Assembly: GCA_900768245.1 (NCBI GenBank) | Contig: CAAGCE010000185.1 | Location: forward strand, 1-58,258 | DNA: 58,258 nt | Reading direction: 5' to 3' | Origin: Oscillospiraceae bacterium | Lineage (GTDB): Bacteria; Bacillota; Clostridia; Oscillospirales; Ruminococcaceae | Shown here: positions 31,409 to 41,147 of the stretch, one piece after another | How the letters are laid out: the number at the start of each line of letters is the position of its first letter | Numbering within the stretch: the stretch's first letter is position 1 | Notes under the pieces: generated by a model | What the model saw: the letters and a program-made list of their open reading frames with translations, nothing else | What the model was told of the DNA's origin: nothing | Databases searched by the model: none | Position numbers and translations under genes: made by a program

Positions 31409-31897
31409 ATGTCTTTTTTAAGCTCACTTGATATTGGCGGCTCTGCTCTTTCCGCTCAGCGTCTGCGTATGGATATAATCTCCCAGAATATTGCCAATCA
31501 GGAAACCTACAACACGGCTGTTGGCGAAGATCCTTACACAAGACAGCTCGTTGTTATGTCGGAGAAAAAACGCTTCAGCGATGTGCTGAATTCATATGAT
31601 AATAATGACGGCCCCAAGCACAGCAGGGGTACTTACTACCTTAACAGGGAAAATAAATACAAATATGCAGGCGTTACCGTTGCGGAAGTGCTCAAGGACG
31701 ATGCTCCGTATGTTCCTGTTTATGACCCTGATAACCCACTTGCCGATGAGGACGGCTATATCTACAAAAGCAATGTTGACAATACTAAAGAACAGATTGA
31801 CCTTCTTGCCGCTCAGCGTTCTTATGAGGCAAATGCCTCCGCTGTTTCTGCGGTGAAGGCTATGCTCAGCAAGGCTATGCAGCTTAACGGCAAATAA
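31409..31897 (+). CDS. flgC: Flagellar basal-body rod protein FlgC
   Basis: Proximal rod protein, 162 residues. MDIISQNIANQETYNTAVGE is the N-terminal rod motif. C-terminal VDLLAAQRSYEAN-type helix is seen as IDLLAAQRSYEANASAVSA. Twelve bases after flgB, preceded by AAGGAGGGGTATT. Confidence 0.96.
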   Translation: MSFLSSLDIGGSALSAQRLRMDIISQNIANQETYNTAVGEDPYTRQLVVMSEKKRFSDVLNSYDNNDGPKHSRGTYYLNRENKYKYAGVTVAEVLKDDAPYVPVYDPDNPLADEDGYIYKSNVDNTKEQIDLLAAQRSYEANASAVSAVKAMLSKAMQLNGK

Positions 31898-31917
31898 TCA
31901 GAAAGGATCGCTTTAAA

Positions 31918-32223
31918 ATGTTTATTGTACCGATTTCAAATAATATCTCTCCCGTTGAATCCGTTTTTGACAAGGAAGAAAAGGTCGTTCAGACTGAGGA
32001 TACTCCCACTTTTTCCGATGTGTTCAAGAATATTTTCAACGAAGTCCAGGAAACTCAGACACAGTCACAGATAGATTCCGTAAAGCTCATTCAGGGCGAT
32101 ATTGATGACCTTCATACTATCTATAACAATATGACAAAAGCAGCGGTCGCTGTCGAAACCTTTGTAGCTGTTAAAAATGCGGCTGTTGACGCTTATAATC
32201 AGGTTCTTCAGATCTCTATGTAA
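31918..32223 (+). CDS. fliE: Flagellar hook-basal body complex protein FliE
   Basis: Links MS ring to rod. 101 residues; the typical C-terminal region GDIDDLHTIYNNMTKAAVAVETFVAVKNAAVDAYNQVLQI is divided here only by normal variation. Follows flgC by 20 bases. Confidence 0.93.
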   Translation: MFIVPISNNISPVESVFDKEEKVVQTEDTPTFSDVFKNIFNEVQETQTQSQIDSVKLIQGDIDDLHTIYNNMTKAAVAVETFVAVKNAAVDAYNQVLQISM

Positions 32224-32275
32224 CCTGCTTCGACGCTGATCTGCCAATTTATATTCGGGAAGGAAAATTCATAAT

Positions 32276-33901
32276 ATGAATCCAAAAGAACAGGTTACAA
32301 AGCTTCTGACGTCTTTTAGACAGTTCTGGGACGCTCAGGAAAAGAAAAGAAAAATCGCTTATATAGCTATTATTGTTGCTATCATACTTATTGCAGTCAT
32401 TGTTGCGGCTATCCTTAACAGAAAGGAATATACAGTTCTTTATGAGGGACTTGATACTGCCGAAGCCTCCGAGATCGTTTCTCAGATACAGGAGCTTGGC
32501 TATGAAGTAAGCCTTAAAAGCGACGGTTCTGTTGTTGTTCCTAAGGGTACAGAGGATAAGCTTACTATGGAAATGGCTTTGCAGGGCTATCCTAAGAGCA
32601 ATCTTACATACGACCTTTACACAAATAACGTGGATATGTTCTCAACAGAGTCGGAAAAAAGAGAGTATGCAAGAATGGCTCTTGAAAACCGTCTGAGTGC
32701 TGTTATAAGCTCTTTGGAGGGCGTTGAAAAGGCTACCGTGACTCTTTCGATACCGGAACAGCAGAACACGGTCATTACTACCGTCAAAAAAGAACCGAGT
32801 GCTTCCATTGTTGTTTATCTCGGAAAAAATGTTGTTCTTACAAATGAGCAGATAGAAGGTATCAGACACATCGTTCAGATGAGCTATGTCGGTCTTAAAG
32901 AGGAAAATATCTCTATCGTTGACAGCTATGGTATCCCGCAGATAGAAAAGGAAACATCTGTTGATGTTGTTGCGGACGTTACCAAAAAGCTTGCTTTCAA
33001 AACAAATCTTGAAAATACTATAAAAGAAAAAATCCTGGAGCTTCTCAGACCAATTTACGGTGATGACGGTGTTTCCGTTGCTGTCAATATGGTTCTTGAT
33101 TTTGACTCCAAGGTTTCCGAAAAGACTGACTATACCCCTGAGGGCAATACAAATTCAGGTGTTCTTCAGCATGGCGACGCTACCGAAGCAAGCGGCGGCA
33201 CTACCGTTGACGGCGGTGTTGTGGGCGTTGAAACAAATGCGGACGACACTTATCCGACGGGTAATACCAACGGAAACGGTGCATGGACCGAAAATTCACT
33301 TTCAAATACATACCTTGTTGATACATACAAGGAGCAGGTGGAAAAGGCTGGCTATGATATTGAAAGTCTTTCTATCGCAGTTGTTGTTTATACCGATTAT
33401 ATTTCCGAAGCACAGCGTCAGGATCTTGTAAAGCTCGTTGCAAATGCGGGCAGCGTAAATCCCGATCTTGCGGATTCCGTTGTAACAGTTACCAACTTTG
33501 CCAAATTTGACGCTAACCTCGGAAATGATGTTTCCGTTCCTGTTTACCTCTTTGGTCTTACATTTAATCAGCTTATTGTTGCAGGTGCGATACTTCTCAT
33601 TCTCCTTATCGTTCTTATCGTTGTTCTTATCATCACTTCAAGCAGCGCAAAGAACAAGCGCAGAAAGTTCGAGGAGCAGGTCCTTGCCGCAAGTATGGCA
33701 GATGCCGAAGAGGGCAGAGAGATTACAGACACATTCAATATCGGTCTGGACGGTCAGCCTGTGGAAATACCAAGCCTTACAAACGAGGCTACCGACACGA
33801 AGGACGTTGTTATCAGAAGAGAAATTACCGACTTTGCAAGGAACAGTCCGGAAATTGTGGCTCAGCTGCTTAAAAACTGGATGAAGGAGGAGGAAGAATA
33901 A
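32276..33901 (+). CDS. fliF: Flagellar MS-ring protein FliF
   Basis: 541 residues. TM1 at about 25-46, then ring-building periplasmic/extracytoplasmic domains with NRKEYTVLYEGLDTAEA and ASIVVYLGKNVVLTNEQIEG. TM2 lies at about 425-450. The cytoplasmic tail ends in REITDFARNSPEIVAQLLKNWM, the FliG-binding segment. First membrane platform for the motor; fliG starts 2 bases after its stop. Confidence 0.96.
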   Translation: MNPKEQVTKLLTSFRQFWDAQEKKRKIAYIAIIVAIILIAVIVAAILNRKEYTVLYEGLDTAEASEIVSQIQELGYEVSLKSDGSVVVPKGTEDKLTMEMALQGYPKSNLTYDLYTNNVDMFSTESEKREYARMALENRLSAVISSLEGVEKATVTLSIPEQQNTVITTVKKEPSASIVVYLGKNVVLTNEQIEGIRHIVQMSYVGLKEENISIVDSYGIPQIEKETSVDVVADVTKKLAFKTNLENTIKEKILELLRPIYGDDGVSVAVNMVLDFDSKVSEKTDYTPEGNTNSGVLQHGDATEASGGTTVDGGVVGVETNADDTYPTGNTNGNGAWTENSLSNTYLVDTYKEQVEKAGYDIESLSIAVVVYTDYISEAQRQDLVKLVANAGSVNPDLADSVVTVTNFAKFDANLGNDVSVPVYLFGLTFNQLIVAGAILLILLIVLIVVLIITSSSAKNKRRKFEEQVLAASMADAEEGREITDTFNIGLDGQPVEIPSLTNEATDTKDVVIRREITDFARNSPEIVAQLLKNWMKEEEE

Positions 33902-33903
33902 CA

Positions 33904-34914
33904 ATGCCTGACATTACAGAACTTACGCCTATGCAAAAGGCGGCGGTCGTTATTGCATCTATCGGAGCGGAAAATGCCGCATTTGTTTACAAAAGACTCA
34001 GCGATGATGATGTTGAAAAGCTTACATACGAAATTTCAAGCCTCCCTTATCTTGAGGTCGAAACCGTAAATGAAATACTTAATGATTTCTATGAGCTTTG
34101 CCTTACCCAGAAGGTAATTACCGAGGGCGGCGTTGAATATGCAAGATCCGTACTTGAAAAGGCTTACGGTGCGGAAGCTGCCAACAAGCTTATGGAACGT
34201 GTTTCAAAATCTATGCAGGTCAAGGCTTTCGAATTTGTCAGAAAGTCCGATTACAAAAACCTGCTTGCTATCATTCAGAACGAAAGTCCCCAGACTATTG
34301 CGCTGGTTCTTTCCTATGTCAAATCGGAACAGGCTTCGCAGGTCTTGCAGGAGCTTCCTAAAGAAAAACGAGTTGAAGTCGTTGAGAGGATCGCTAAGAT
34401 GGAATCCGCTTCTCCTGAAACGATACAGTCCATTGAAGATACTCTTGAAAGAAAATTCGCCGCAGTTGTTTCTATGGATCTTGCGGAAGTCGGCGGCGTA
34501 AACTTTGTTGCCGATGTCCTCAACAAGGTAGACAGAGGTACGGAGAAATTCATATTCGACGAATTGTCCTCCAAAGACCCTGCACTTGTTGATGAGATCA
34601 AAAAGAAAATGTTCGTATTCGAGGATATTCTCGGATTGGATTCCATGTCTATTCAGCGTTTCATCAGAGATGTGGAAACAAAGGATCTGGCTATTGCAAT
34701 CAAAGGCTCGAATGCCGAAGTTGCTGCTGCTCTCTACGCAAATATGCCGCAGAGAATGCAGGAAACTATCCAGCAGGAAATCGAGTATCTCCACAACGTG
34801 CGTATGCGTGACGTTGACGACGCTCAGCAGAGGATCGTTGGCATCATAAGACACCTTGAGGAAGAGGGAGAGCTTGTTATCGGCAAGGGCGGAGAGGACG
34901 AGATAATTGCTTAA
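33904..34914 (+). CDS. fliG: Flagellar motor switch protein FliG
   Basis: 336 residues of the C-ring. N-terminal FliF-binding domain, ARM-middle domain with the SESPQTIALVLSYV-type motif NESPQTIALVLSYVKSEQA, and C-terminal torque helix with charged residues in MPQRMQETIQQEIEYLHNVRMRD region. FliH overlaps its 3' end by 8 bases. Confidence 0.96.
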   Translation: MPDITELTPMQKAAVVIASIGAENAAFVYKRLSDDDVEKLTYEISSLPYLEVETVNEILNDFYELCLTQKVITEGGVEYARSVLEKAYGAEAANKLMERVSKSMQVKAFEFVRKSDYKNLLAIIQNESPQTIALVLSYVKSEQASQVLQELPKEKRVEVVERIAKMESASPETIQSIEDTLERKFAAVVSMDLAEVGGVNFVADVLNKVDRGTEKFIFDELSSKDPALVDEIKKKMFVFEDILGLDSMSIQRFIRDVETKDLAIAIKGSNAEVAAALYANMPQRMQETIQQEIEYLHNVRMRDVDDAQQRIVGIIRHLEEEGELVIGKGGEDEIIA

Positions 34915-35779
34915 GGTCTATAAATCCCCCTATGATTACGGCGGGCAGGAACCTGTTGTTATTGACAACACGGTCTATATCCCTCAGGAAAATGATGATG
35001 ATAATAACTTCGTTTCCGAGGAAGAGCTGAGAAAAAAACACCTTGAAGAAAAGGCTGCCGAGGAGAAAAGATTCAATGACGCTGTCAATGCTGAGGTAAG
35101 GCGCATTATTGAAATGCGCTCCGCTGAGCTTGAACAGCAGAGAATAAATATCCTCGATGCCGCAAACAAGGCGGCTAAGGCTACTGCGGAGGACGCTAAA
35201 AAAACTACCGCCGCAGTTCTCGAAAGAGCTTCAAAGGAATGTGCTATCCTAAAAGAAAAGGCTAAGGCGGAAGGCTTTAAAGAGGGCTTCGACGAGGGCA
35301 AAAAACAGTCTATGGAGAAATGCTCAAAGTACATTGACGCTTCCGCTCAGCTTCTTTCAGACATAAACGCCCATAAGGACGCTTATTATATATCAAATGA
35401 AAAGGAACTGCGTGAAACACTTTTCCTTATGGTACAGAAAATAACCAAGGCTGAGCTTAAAACCGACCCTGCTGTTATTGAAAGGATAATTGCCGATGCG
35501 GCAAAGGGTTTCCGCAACTCCGATTACATTAAAATATCCCTTGCCGACGGTGAGGTTTCAAGAGAGATAAAAACAGATGAGAAGCTTATCAAAAAGCTTA
35601 TCCCGTTTATCCCCGATATTGATGTTGAAATTCTCCCCGATGCGGAAGAGGGTACTGTTATTCTTGACAACAATGAGGAGATAGTTGACGCTTCTGTTCC
35701 GACTCAGCTTGATTTCCTCAAGGAAATACTTAAAAACACAAGAGAAAAAACTACTACTGAAGGTACTAATAGCAAATAA
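34907..35779 (+). CDS. fliH: Flagellar assembly protein FliH
   Basis: Regulator/stator of the FliI export ATPase, 290 residues. A long charged coiled coil (about 30-150, Glu/Lys/Ala-rich) precedes a conserved C-terminal domain. The overall layout and position between fliG and fliI support the name more than any single motif. Start is TTG 34907, overlapping fliG, with GGAGAGGA upstream. Confidence 0.85.
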   Translation: MLKVYKSPYDYGGQEPVVIDNTVYIPQENDDDNNFVSEEELRKKHLEEKAAEEKRFNDAVNAEVRRIIEMRSAELEQQRINILDAANKAAKATAEDAKKTTAAVLERASKECAILKEKAKAEGFKEGFDEGKKQSMEKCSKYIDASAQLLSDINAHKDAYYISNEKELRETLFLMVQKITKAELKTDPAVIERIIADAAKGFRNSDYIKISLADGEVSREIKTDEKLIKKLIPFIPDIDVEILPDAEEGTVILDNNEEIVDASVPTQLDFLKEILKNTREKTTTEGTNSK

Positions 35780-35815
35780 TTATACTTTTGGTATACTATA
35801 TTCGGAGAAGAACCT

Positions 35816-37120
35816 ATGGATTTTGAGGCTATTCGTGAAAAGGTCAGGAATGCTGATATTTACAGGCACCAAGGCAAAATAGAAAAAATTATCGGTATGA
35901 CTGTCGAAGCAACAGGTCCTGAATGTAACATCGGAGATGTCTGCCGCATTTTCCGCAAAGGCTCGGAAGAGTTTATTTACGGCGAGGTGGTCGGCTTCAA
36001 TGAGGGCAAGGTAATGCTTATGCCTTACACGGACATTGAGGGTATAGGTCCGGGTTCTATCGTCGACAACACGGGCAGACAGCTTGAGGTAAATGTGGGC
36101 AATGCACTGGTGGGACGTATCATAAATGCCATAGGTGAGCCTATTGACGGAAAAGGACCTATCAAAACCACGGACAGGTATTCCATTGTGGGAGAACCCG
36201 TAAACCCGCTGACAAGACCGAGGATAGAGGATATTATCCCTTTCGGTGTAAAGGCTATTGACGGCTTGCTGACAATAGGCAGAGGTCAGCGTATGGGTAT
36301 TTTCGCAGGTTCGGGTGTTGGTAAATCAACGCTTCTCGGTATGATAGCAAGAGAGGTCCAGGCGGACATCAATGTTATTGCACTTGTCGGCGAGCGTGGA
36401 CGTGAGGTGCTTGAATTTATCGAGCGTGACCTTGGCGAAAAGGGTATGGCAAGATCGGTGCTTGTTGTCGCTACATCAGATCAGCCTGCTATGATGCGTA
36501 ACAAATGCCCTATGACAGCTACGGCTATTGCGGAATATTTCAAGGATCAGGGCAAGAATGTTCTTCTTATGATGGATTCGCTCACACGTTATGCTATGGC
36601 TCAGCGTGAGATCGGTCTTGCGGTAGGTGAAGCTCCTATTGCCAGAGGCTATACGCCGTCTATTTACACGGCTATGCCTAAGCTGCTTGAAAGGGCAGGC
36701 AATTTTGAGCACGGCTCTATCACGGGCATTTACACAGTTCTTGTTGAGGGTGATGATACCAATGAGCCTATTTCCGATACTGTAAGAGGTATCATTGACG
36801 GCCATATCATTCTTTCAAGAAAGGTCGCCGCAAGAAATCATTATCCCGCAATTGAAATTCTTGAATCGGTATCAAGACTTATGTCGGAGATCGCCGACAA
36901 AGAACATAAGGCTGCGGCATCAAAGCTTCGTAACCTTATGTCGGTATATAATGCAAATTACGACCTTGTTTCTATCGGTGCTTACAAAAAAGGCACTAAC
37001 CCTGCTCTTGATGAGGCACTGCGCAAGATCGACAAAATAAACGCCTTTCTGCAGCAGGCGACCGATGAGGCATTTACCTTTGAAGAAACCGTAAAAATGC
37101 TCAAAGACGCAGTAAAATAA
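35816..37120 (+). CDS. fliI: Flagellar export ATPase FliI
   Basis: 434 residues, F1-beta-like. Walker A GSGVGKST at 165-172, followed by ALVGERGREVLEFIERDL and Walker B LLMMDSLTRYAMAQREI. Energises or assists export of rod, hook and filament proteins. Preceded by AGAAGAACCT. Two nearby genes encode its partners FliH and FliJ. Confidence 0.97.
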   Translation: MDFEAIREKVRNADIYRHQGKIEKIIGMTVEATGPECNIGDVCRIFRKGSEEFIYGEVVGFNEGKVMLMPYTDIEGIGPGSIVDNTGRQLEVNVGNALVGRIINAIGEPIDGKGPIKTTDRYSIVGEPVNPLTRPRIEDIIPFGVKAIDGLLTIGRGQRMGIFAGSGVGKSTLLGMIAREVQADINVIALVGERGREVLEFIERDLGEKGMARSVLVVATSDQPAMMRNKCPMTATAIAEYFKDQGKNVLLMMDSLTRYAMAQREIGLAVGEAPIARGYTPSIYTAMPKLLERAGNFEHGSITGIYTVLVEGDDTNEPISDTVRGIIDGHIILSRKVAARNHYPAIEILESVSRLMSEIADKEHKAAASKLRNLMSVYNANYDLVSIGAYKKGTNPALDEALRKIDKINAFLQQATDEAFTFEETVKMLKDAVK

Positions 37121-37147
37121 GTTGTTGTTTTTCGGAGGTAGTTTCCT

Positions 37148-37585
37148 GTGAAGCGTTTTGAATTTTCACTTAACAAGCTTATGGGCTACAAAAAACAGGT
37201 TCTCGACAGGGAAAAGAACGACCTTGCACACCTGCGCAGACAGCAGCAGCAGATGCTTGATGAAAAGTCGGAGCTTGAAGCAAGGCTCACTTCTTCAAAT
37301 AATGAGTTCTGTCAGAAATCGGGCGTCGGTATGACGGTTTTGCAGATAACAATGTTCAAAAGCTATCATCAGTCCCTTTCTCAGCAGATAAAGGAGCTGG
37401 AAGCCTCTATTGAAAAAATGGAGGAAAAGGTCCAGAAACAGCTCGGCGTTGTCATTGAGGCGACAAAAGAGGTTTCCTCACTTGAAAAGCTGGAGGAAAA
37501 ACAGCTTGAGGAATATAACTTTATGGTCGCAAAACAGGAGGAACAGTTCATTTCCGAATACGTTATGAACAGTACCTATAAATAA
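37148..37585 (+). CDS. fliJ: Flagellar export protein FliJ
   Basis: 145 residues, almost entirely a charged antiparallel coiled coil, beginning KRFEFSLNKLMGYKKQVLD like other FliJ proteins. It binds FliI and export chaperones. Start is GTG 37148 with GGAGG 9 bases upstream. Confidence 0.88.
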   Translation: MKRFEFSLNKLMGYKKQVLDREKNDLAHLRRQQQQMLDEKSELEARLTSSNNEFCQKSGVGMTVLQITMFKSYHQSLSQQIKELEASIEKMEEKVQKQLGVVIEATKEVSSLEKLEEKQLEEYNFMVAKQEEQFISEYVMNSTYK

Positions 37586-37615
37586 AAATATCACACCTTG
37601 AAAGGAGGTGGGAAA

Positions 37616-39016
37616 ATGAACGGAAATGCAATAAGCATACTTAATGCCACATTGGGTATGAAGGGTATAAGCAATACAAATTCCTCTGCCAATACGGACA
37701 GTGATGTAAGCTTCGGTGATGTGCTCGGTCAGGCTGTTAATGCTATGAAGGGTATAAACAATGCTGTTAAGGCTGATACCGATACTGATGTGAACGATAA
37801 GAAAACCTTTGCTGAGCTTGCAGAGTCATTTTCTGAAATGATCGAAGAGACCGACGGTGATGTTATCAATGCGGCAGTAAAGCTCATTCAGGCTGTTGGT
37901 AAGGCTGTTGAGGCTCTTATGGGAAAGTCGGGTGTTGCTGATGACGAAAATGACGCTATGTCTGTTTTTGAACTTTTCGGCGGCAGTGATGATGAAAATA
38001 AGCTTGATGATGTTATCGGCATTTTTGACAGCATTTCAGAACTGCTCAAAACAGGCTCTGAGGACGCTGATATGAGTACAGATGATGTTGTTTCGGAGCT
38101 TATGGACATTCTCAAAAGCGATGATGACGACGACGAAAATACTCTTGCAGATGCGGTTATGTCCGTGCTTTGCACAATAAGCGGCACAGAATTCAGCGTT
38201 GACGGTGATCTTACTGTTGCTGACAATGCGGCTGAAAAGCTTTCGGGTATTATTGATACTCTCAGTGCTGATGTGCCTGCCGATCTGAAAATACAGCTTG
38301 TTTCCGATGTTCTTTCGGGAAAGACCGACGATATTCAGGTCAAATTTGCTGACTTTATCACAAAGCAGGATCAGTTTGCAAACAGTATGCAGCAGACAAC
38401 GGCTATCAGAATAAACAATGTCAGCGAACAGATAAAGGACATCAGACCTTCCGGAAATGATGATCTCCCCGAAGAAAATGTTCTGCTTGACCGTGCCGAT
38501 GTGCAGGCAGATATTCAGCCGACACAGGTATATAAGGAACTCAGTGAGATAGTTTCAAGACAGGTCTCACAGCAGATAATCGAAAAGCTTTCGGACAACA
38601 GCATTTCGGACGCTGTAAAGGAGCTTACTGTTGTTCTTAAACCTGAGGGACTTGGAGAAGTAGCCGTAAAGCTGGTCACTGACGGAAATACGGTTTCTGT
38701 TGTTCTTTCCGCATCCAATGCGGAAATAGGCAGAGCAATGAGCGAAAACGCTTCCGCACTTACCGCAAGTCTTGCTAAACAGAATGTTGAGATAAGCTCG
38801 GTGAATGTCGTAAATCCAAGCGAGGCAAGCTCTTATATGGGTCTTGACTTCACAAATCAGGGCTTCAACCGCAAGGGCGATGAATCCGACAGAGGTTCTG
38901 AAAACGGCGGAAGAAATTCTTTAGGCGGTATTGACAAAGCCGGCGACATAAGCAGCGCAGATGATGTCAGAGCACTAAAATTGTTAAAGGAGGCTAAATT
39001 ATGGCTGACGGCGTAA
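37616..39016 (+). CDS. fliK: Flagellar hook-length control protein FliK
   Basis: 466 residues from ATG 37616, which has AAAGGAGGTGGG upstream; an in-frame TTG at 37598 lies inside that site and is rejected. The N-terminal and middle parts are very acidic and low-complexity (Asp/Ser). The C-terminal domain (about 330-425) shows the conserved ELTVVLKPEGLGEVAVKL and VVLSASNAEIGRAM core. It acts as molecular ruler and substrate-specificity switch. flgD starts inside its 3' end. Confidence 0.9.
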   Translation: MNGNAISILNATLGMKGISNTNSSANTDSDVSFGDVLGQAVNAMKGINNAVKADTDTDVNDKKTFAELAESFSEMIEETDGDVINAAVKLIQAVGKAVEALMGKSGVADDENDAMSVFELFGGSDDENKLDDVIGIFDSISELLKTGSEDADMSTDDVVSELMDILKSDDDDDENTLADAVMSVLCTISGTEFSVDGDLTVADNAAEKLSGIIDTLSADVPADLKIQLVSDVLSGKTDDIQVKFADFITKQDQFANSMQQTTAIRINNVSEQIKDIRPSGNDDLPEENVLLDRADVQADIQPTQVYKELSEIVSRQVSQQIIEKLSDNSISDAVKELTVVLKPEGLGEVAVKLVTDGNTVSVVLSASNAEIGRAMSENASALTASLAKQNVEISSVNVVNPSEASSYMGLDFTNQGFNRKGDESDRGSENGGRNSLGGIDKAGDISSADDVRALKLLKEAKLWLTA

Positions 39017-40545
39017 GCAGTCTCGGTCTTGAGGCAGCGTCAGGTGCGTATTCCAAATACAGCGGAACCGTTACCAATACTTCAAGTGAAGATGATACAA
39101 CCTATATGGACTTTGACAGCTATTTGAAGCTTCTTGTTTCAAAGATGCAGAATCAGGATTTCAACGATCCTATGAGTGATTCCGAAGTTCTTCAGCAGAT
39201 GTCGTCCTATTCAATGCTTGAAGGTATCAAGAATATGACTGCTCAGTCCAATATAAGCTATGCAACTTCTCTGGTCGGAAAGGCTGTTACCGTTAATGAC
39301 GGTTCTTCCTATGACACAGGTGTTGTTGTTTCTGTTGTTGTTGAAAACAATACACCTTATATTATTGTAAACAGCGGAAAGTATGAGGTTTCTGCAATTA
39401 CTGATATTTCCGACAAGGATACATATAATACACTTTCTTCTCTTATCGGTCAGCAGGTCGATGTAAAGACTGCCGGCGCAGACGGTGCTGCAGCTACAAT
39501 AAGAGGCGAAGTTACAAAGGTACTCATTATGAACGGTTCGGGATATGTTGTTGTTGACGGAAAGAACCTTTATCCGCTCAGTGATGTTTCTCTTGTCAAG
39601 GACGGGACTTCCGATACAGACAAGTCCGAAAGCAATGAAGAGGGCAATTCCAACGAAACTACCGAAACAACTACACAGTCCGTTGCCGTTGATCCGGTTC
39701 TCAGTTCCGGATATACCACTCATTCGGCTGCTCTTTTTGAAGAGCTTATGAGCACTATTGACTCTATCAGCAACAATTCAACAAAAACCAAAACAGAAAC
39801 AAGCATTATCCCCGATGCTTCAGGATATGAAACAGTAGTTACCGATTTTGATATTCCCGATTATGCCGCAGGCGTATTTGCTTCACAGGACGAGATATTA
39901 TACTCCCTTACCGCAAATGAACCTCAGGTAATGGCTCTTCAGAGCGGAAACTATGATGTTCCTCTCAATTCTTCAAATGCAAACAGCGTCATTGCATCTG
40001 CAAGGGACGGAAGAATATCAGGTATCCTTACAAATAATCAGGCAAAGGCTATTCTCGAAAACAGCAATTACGAAACAAGATACAGCGCAAGATACGGTCT
40101 TGAGGTAAAACCTGTTGACGGCAGCGCAGGGATCTCAACTTCCGACTGTGAACCTCACAGATATGAAGCTGACAAGTATCCCGCAGAGGCTGCTCTTGCT
40201 GATTCCCTCGGAACAAGAATGTTCGATATAAAGTGGATCAACAACACGGCTATCACTTCAAGGATCGATACTTCCAATGTTATCGCAAGATCAATAAGCG
40301 GCAAGGAAGTTACTGAAATAGGCTACAGCGGAAAAGGTCAGCTGGGCGAAGTCGTTACTTTCAAGGACGGTACTCAGCGTGTTGAGGTAATTCTCAAAAA
40401 CGGTACTTCAAGCTGGTACAATACTTCCGGAAGATATACTCTCGACCGGATATGCGACAAAAATGCTGCTCCCGGAACACTTTCAGATCTTACTGCTGTT
40501 GAAAAGGTCATCAGACATTATGCAATAAAGTCTGACAGAGCTTAA
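39001..40545 (+). CDS. flgD: Flagellar hook-cap protein FlgD with a long C-terminal extension
   Basis: 514 residues, against roughly 150-260 for usual FlgD. Residues about 30-90 are the classic FlgD N-domain (MDFDSYLKLLVSKMQNQDF, then QMSSYSMLEGIKNM). A hook-cap-like beta domain follows to about 200. After a Ser/Thr/Glu-rich linker come about 250 residues I do not recognise, including DGRISGILTNNQAKAILEN and GYSGKGQLGEVVTFKDGTQR. It overlaps fliK by 16 bases; AAAGGAGG precedes the ATG. Confidence 0.9.
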   Translation: MADGVSSLGLEAASGAYSKYSGTVTNTSSEDDTTYMDFDSYLKLLVSKMQNQDFNDPMSDSEVLQQMSSYSMLEGIKNMTAQSNISYATSLVGKAVTVNDGSSYDTGVVVSVVVENNTPYIIVNSGKYEVSAITDISDKDTYNTLSSLIGQQVDVKTAGADGAAATIRGEVTKVLIMNGSGYVVVDGKNLYPLSDVSLVKDGTSDTDKSESNEEGNSNETTETTTQSVAVDPVLSSGYTTHSAALFEELMSTIDSISNNSTKTKTETSIIPDASGYETVVTDFDIPDYAAGVFASQDEILYSLTANEPQVMALQSGNYDVPLNSSNANSVIASARDGRISGILTNNQAKAILENSNYETRYSARYGLEVKPVDGSAGISTSDCEPHRYEADKYPAEAALADSLGTRMFDIKWINNTAITSRIDTSNVIARSISGKEVTEIGYSGKGQLGEVVTFKDGTQRVEVILKNGTSSWYNTSGRYTLDRICDKNAAPGTLSDLTAVEKVIRHYAIKSDRA

Positions 40546-40582
40546 AAATAAAAAAGCCGCAGCGAAAGGGCAGGTGTTATAA

Positions 40583-41026
40583 TTGCTTATAAGTGATTAT
40601 ATTCAAATGCGCAATGTGGCGGTCACAACAGGAAAGGTTTCAGGCTTTCCCGGTACAGCCACGGACGGCAATACCGTTCAAAGTCCCGAAAACAGCGACT
40701 TTGCCAAGGAATTGCAGTCGCAGATAGCGCAGCGTTCACAAAATGCAGCGGAACAACGCTTTGATAATTCGGGAGTTATGTTCTCGAAACACGCTCTTGA
40801 CAGAATTTCGGAACGTCAGATAGACCTTAATTCCGACAATACCCTTGAAAGACTTAACAGAGCTGTGGAGCTTGCAGGACAAAAAGGCTCAAATGATGCT
40901 CTCGTTATGATAGATTCAAATGCGTTTATCGTAAGCATTAAAAACAATAAGGTCATTACAACTCTTTCCGCTGATGATATGCAGGGAAATATATTTACAA
41001 ATATTGATTCAACTGTTATAATGTAG
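40583..41026 (+). CDS. Flagellar operon protein of the TIGR02530 type
   Basis: 147 residues. The conserved C-terminal part FSKHALDRISERQIDL, ALVMIDSNAFIVSIKNNKVITT and IFTNIDSTVIM matches the small family found between flgD and flgE in Clostridia and Bacilli. Role is unknown, possibly in hook assembly. Start is TTG 40583, with AGGTG upstream; no ATG is placed better. Confidence 0.82.
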   Translation: MLISDYIQMRNVAVTTGKVSGFPGTATDGNTVQSPENSDFAKELQSQIAQRSQNAAEQRFDNSGVMFSKHALDRISERQIDLNSDNTLERLNRAVELAGQKGSNDALVMIDSNAFIVSIKNNKVITTLSADDMQGNIFTNIDSTVIM

Positions 41027-41039
41027 CGGATAAATATTT

Positions 41040-41109
41040 GCGGTGAATATGGTCGGACCTCTTACGGAGATCATTCTGCCCCGAACGACTTGACGGGCAG
41101 AGCCACCGC
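41040..41109 (+). ncRNA. Three-way-junction RNA candidate upstream of flgE
   Basis: In the 121-base gap before flgE, GCGGTG (41040-41045) pairs with CACCGC (41104-41109) and encloses two hairpins. These are GACCTC/GAGATC (about 41055-41073, one mismatch) and TCTGCCC (41075-41081)/GGGCAGA (41095-41101). The second hairpin has a 13-base loop containing CGAC, complementary to GTCG before the first. No known class was recognised; it does not show c-di-GMP-I or c-di-GMP-II core sequences. Other junctions in this operon are mostly short and unstructured. Confidence 0.55.
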
Positions 41110-41147
41110 TCCAACCTAAACGAAATATATAAAGGAGTGCAGATAAA

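Noticed and set aside
34204..34854. 216-residue open frame antisense to fliG
   Set aside because: Shadow of FliG with no recognisable protein features; the same is true of the other long antisense frames over fla genes.
37598..37615. TTG start for fliK
   Set aside because: The codon lies within the Shine-Dalgarno sequence of the better ATG at 37616.
41040..41109. c-di-GMP riboswitch before flgE
   Set aside because: Neither GEMM-I nor GEMM-II conserved core sequences are present, so the RNA is left unclassified.
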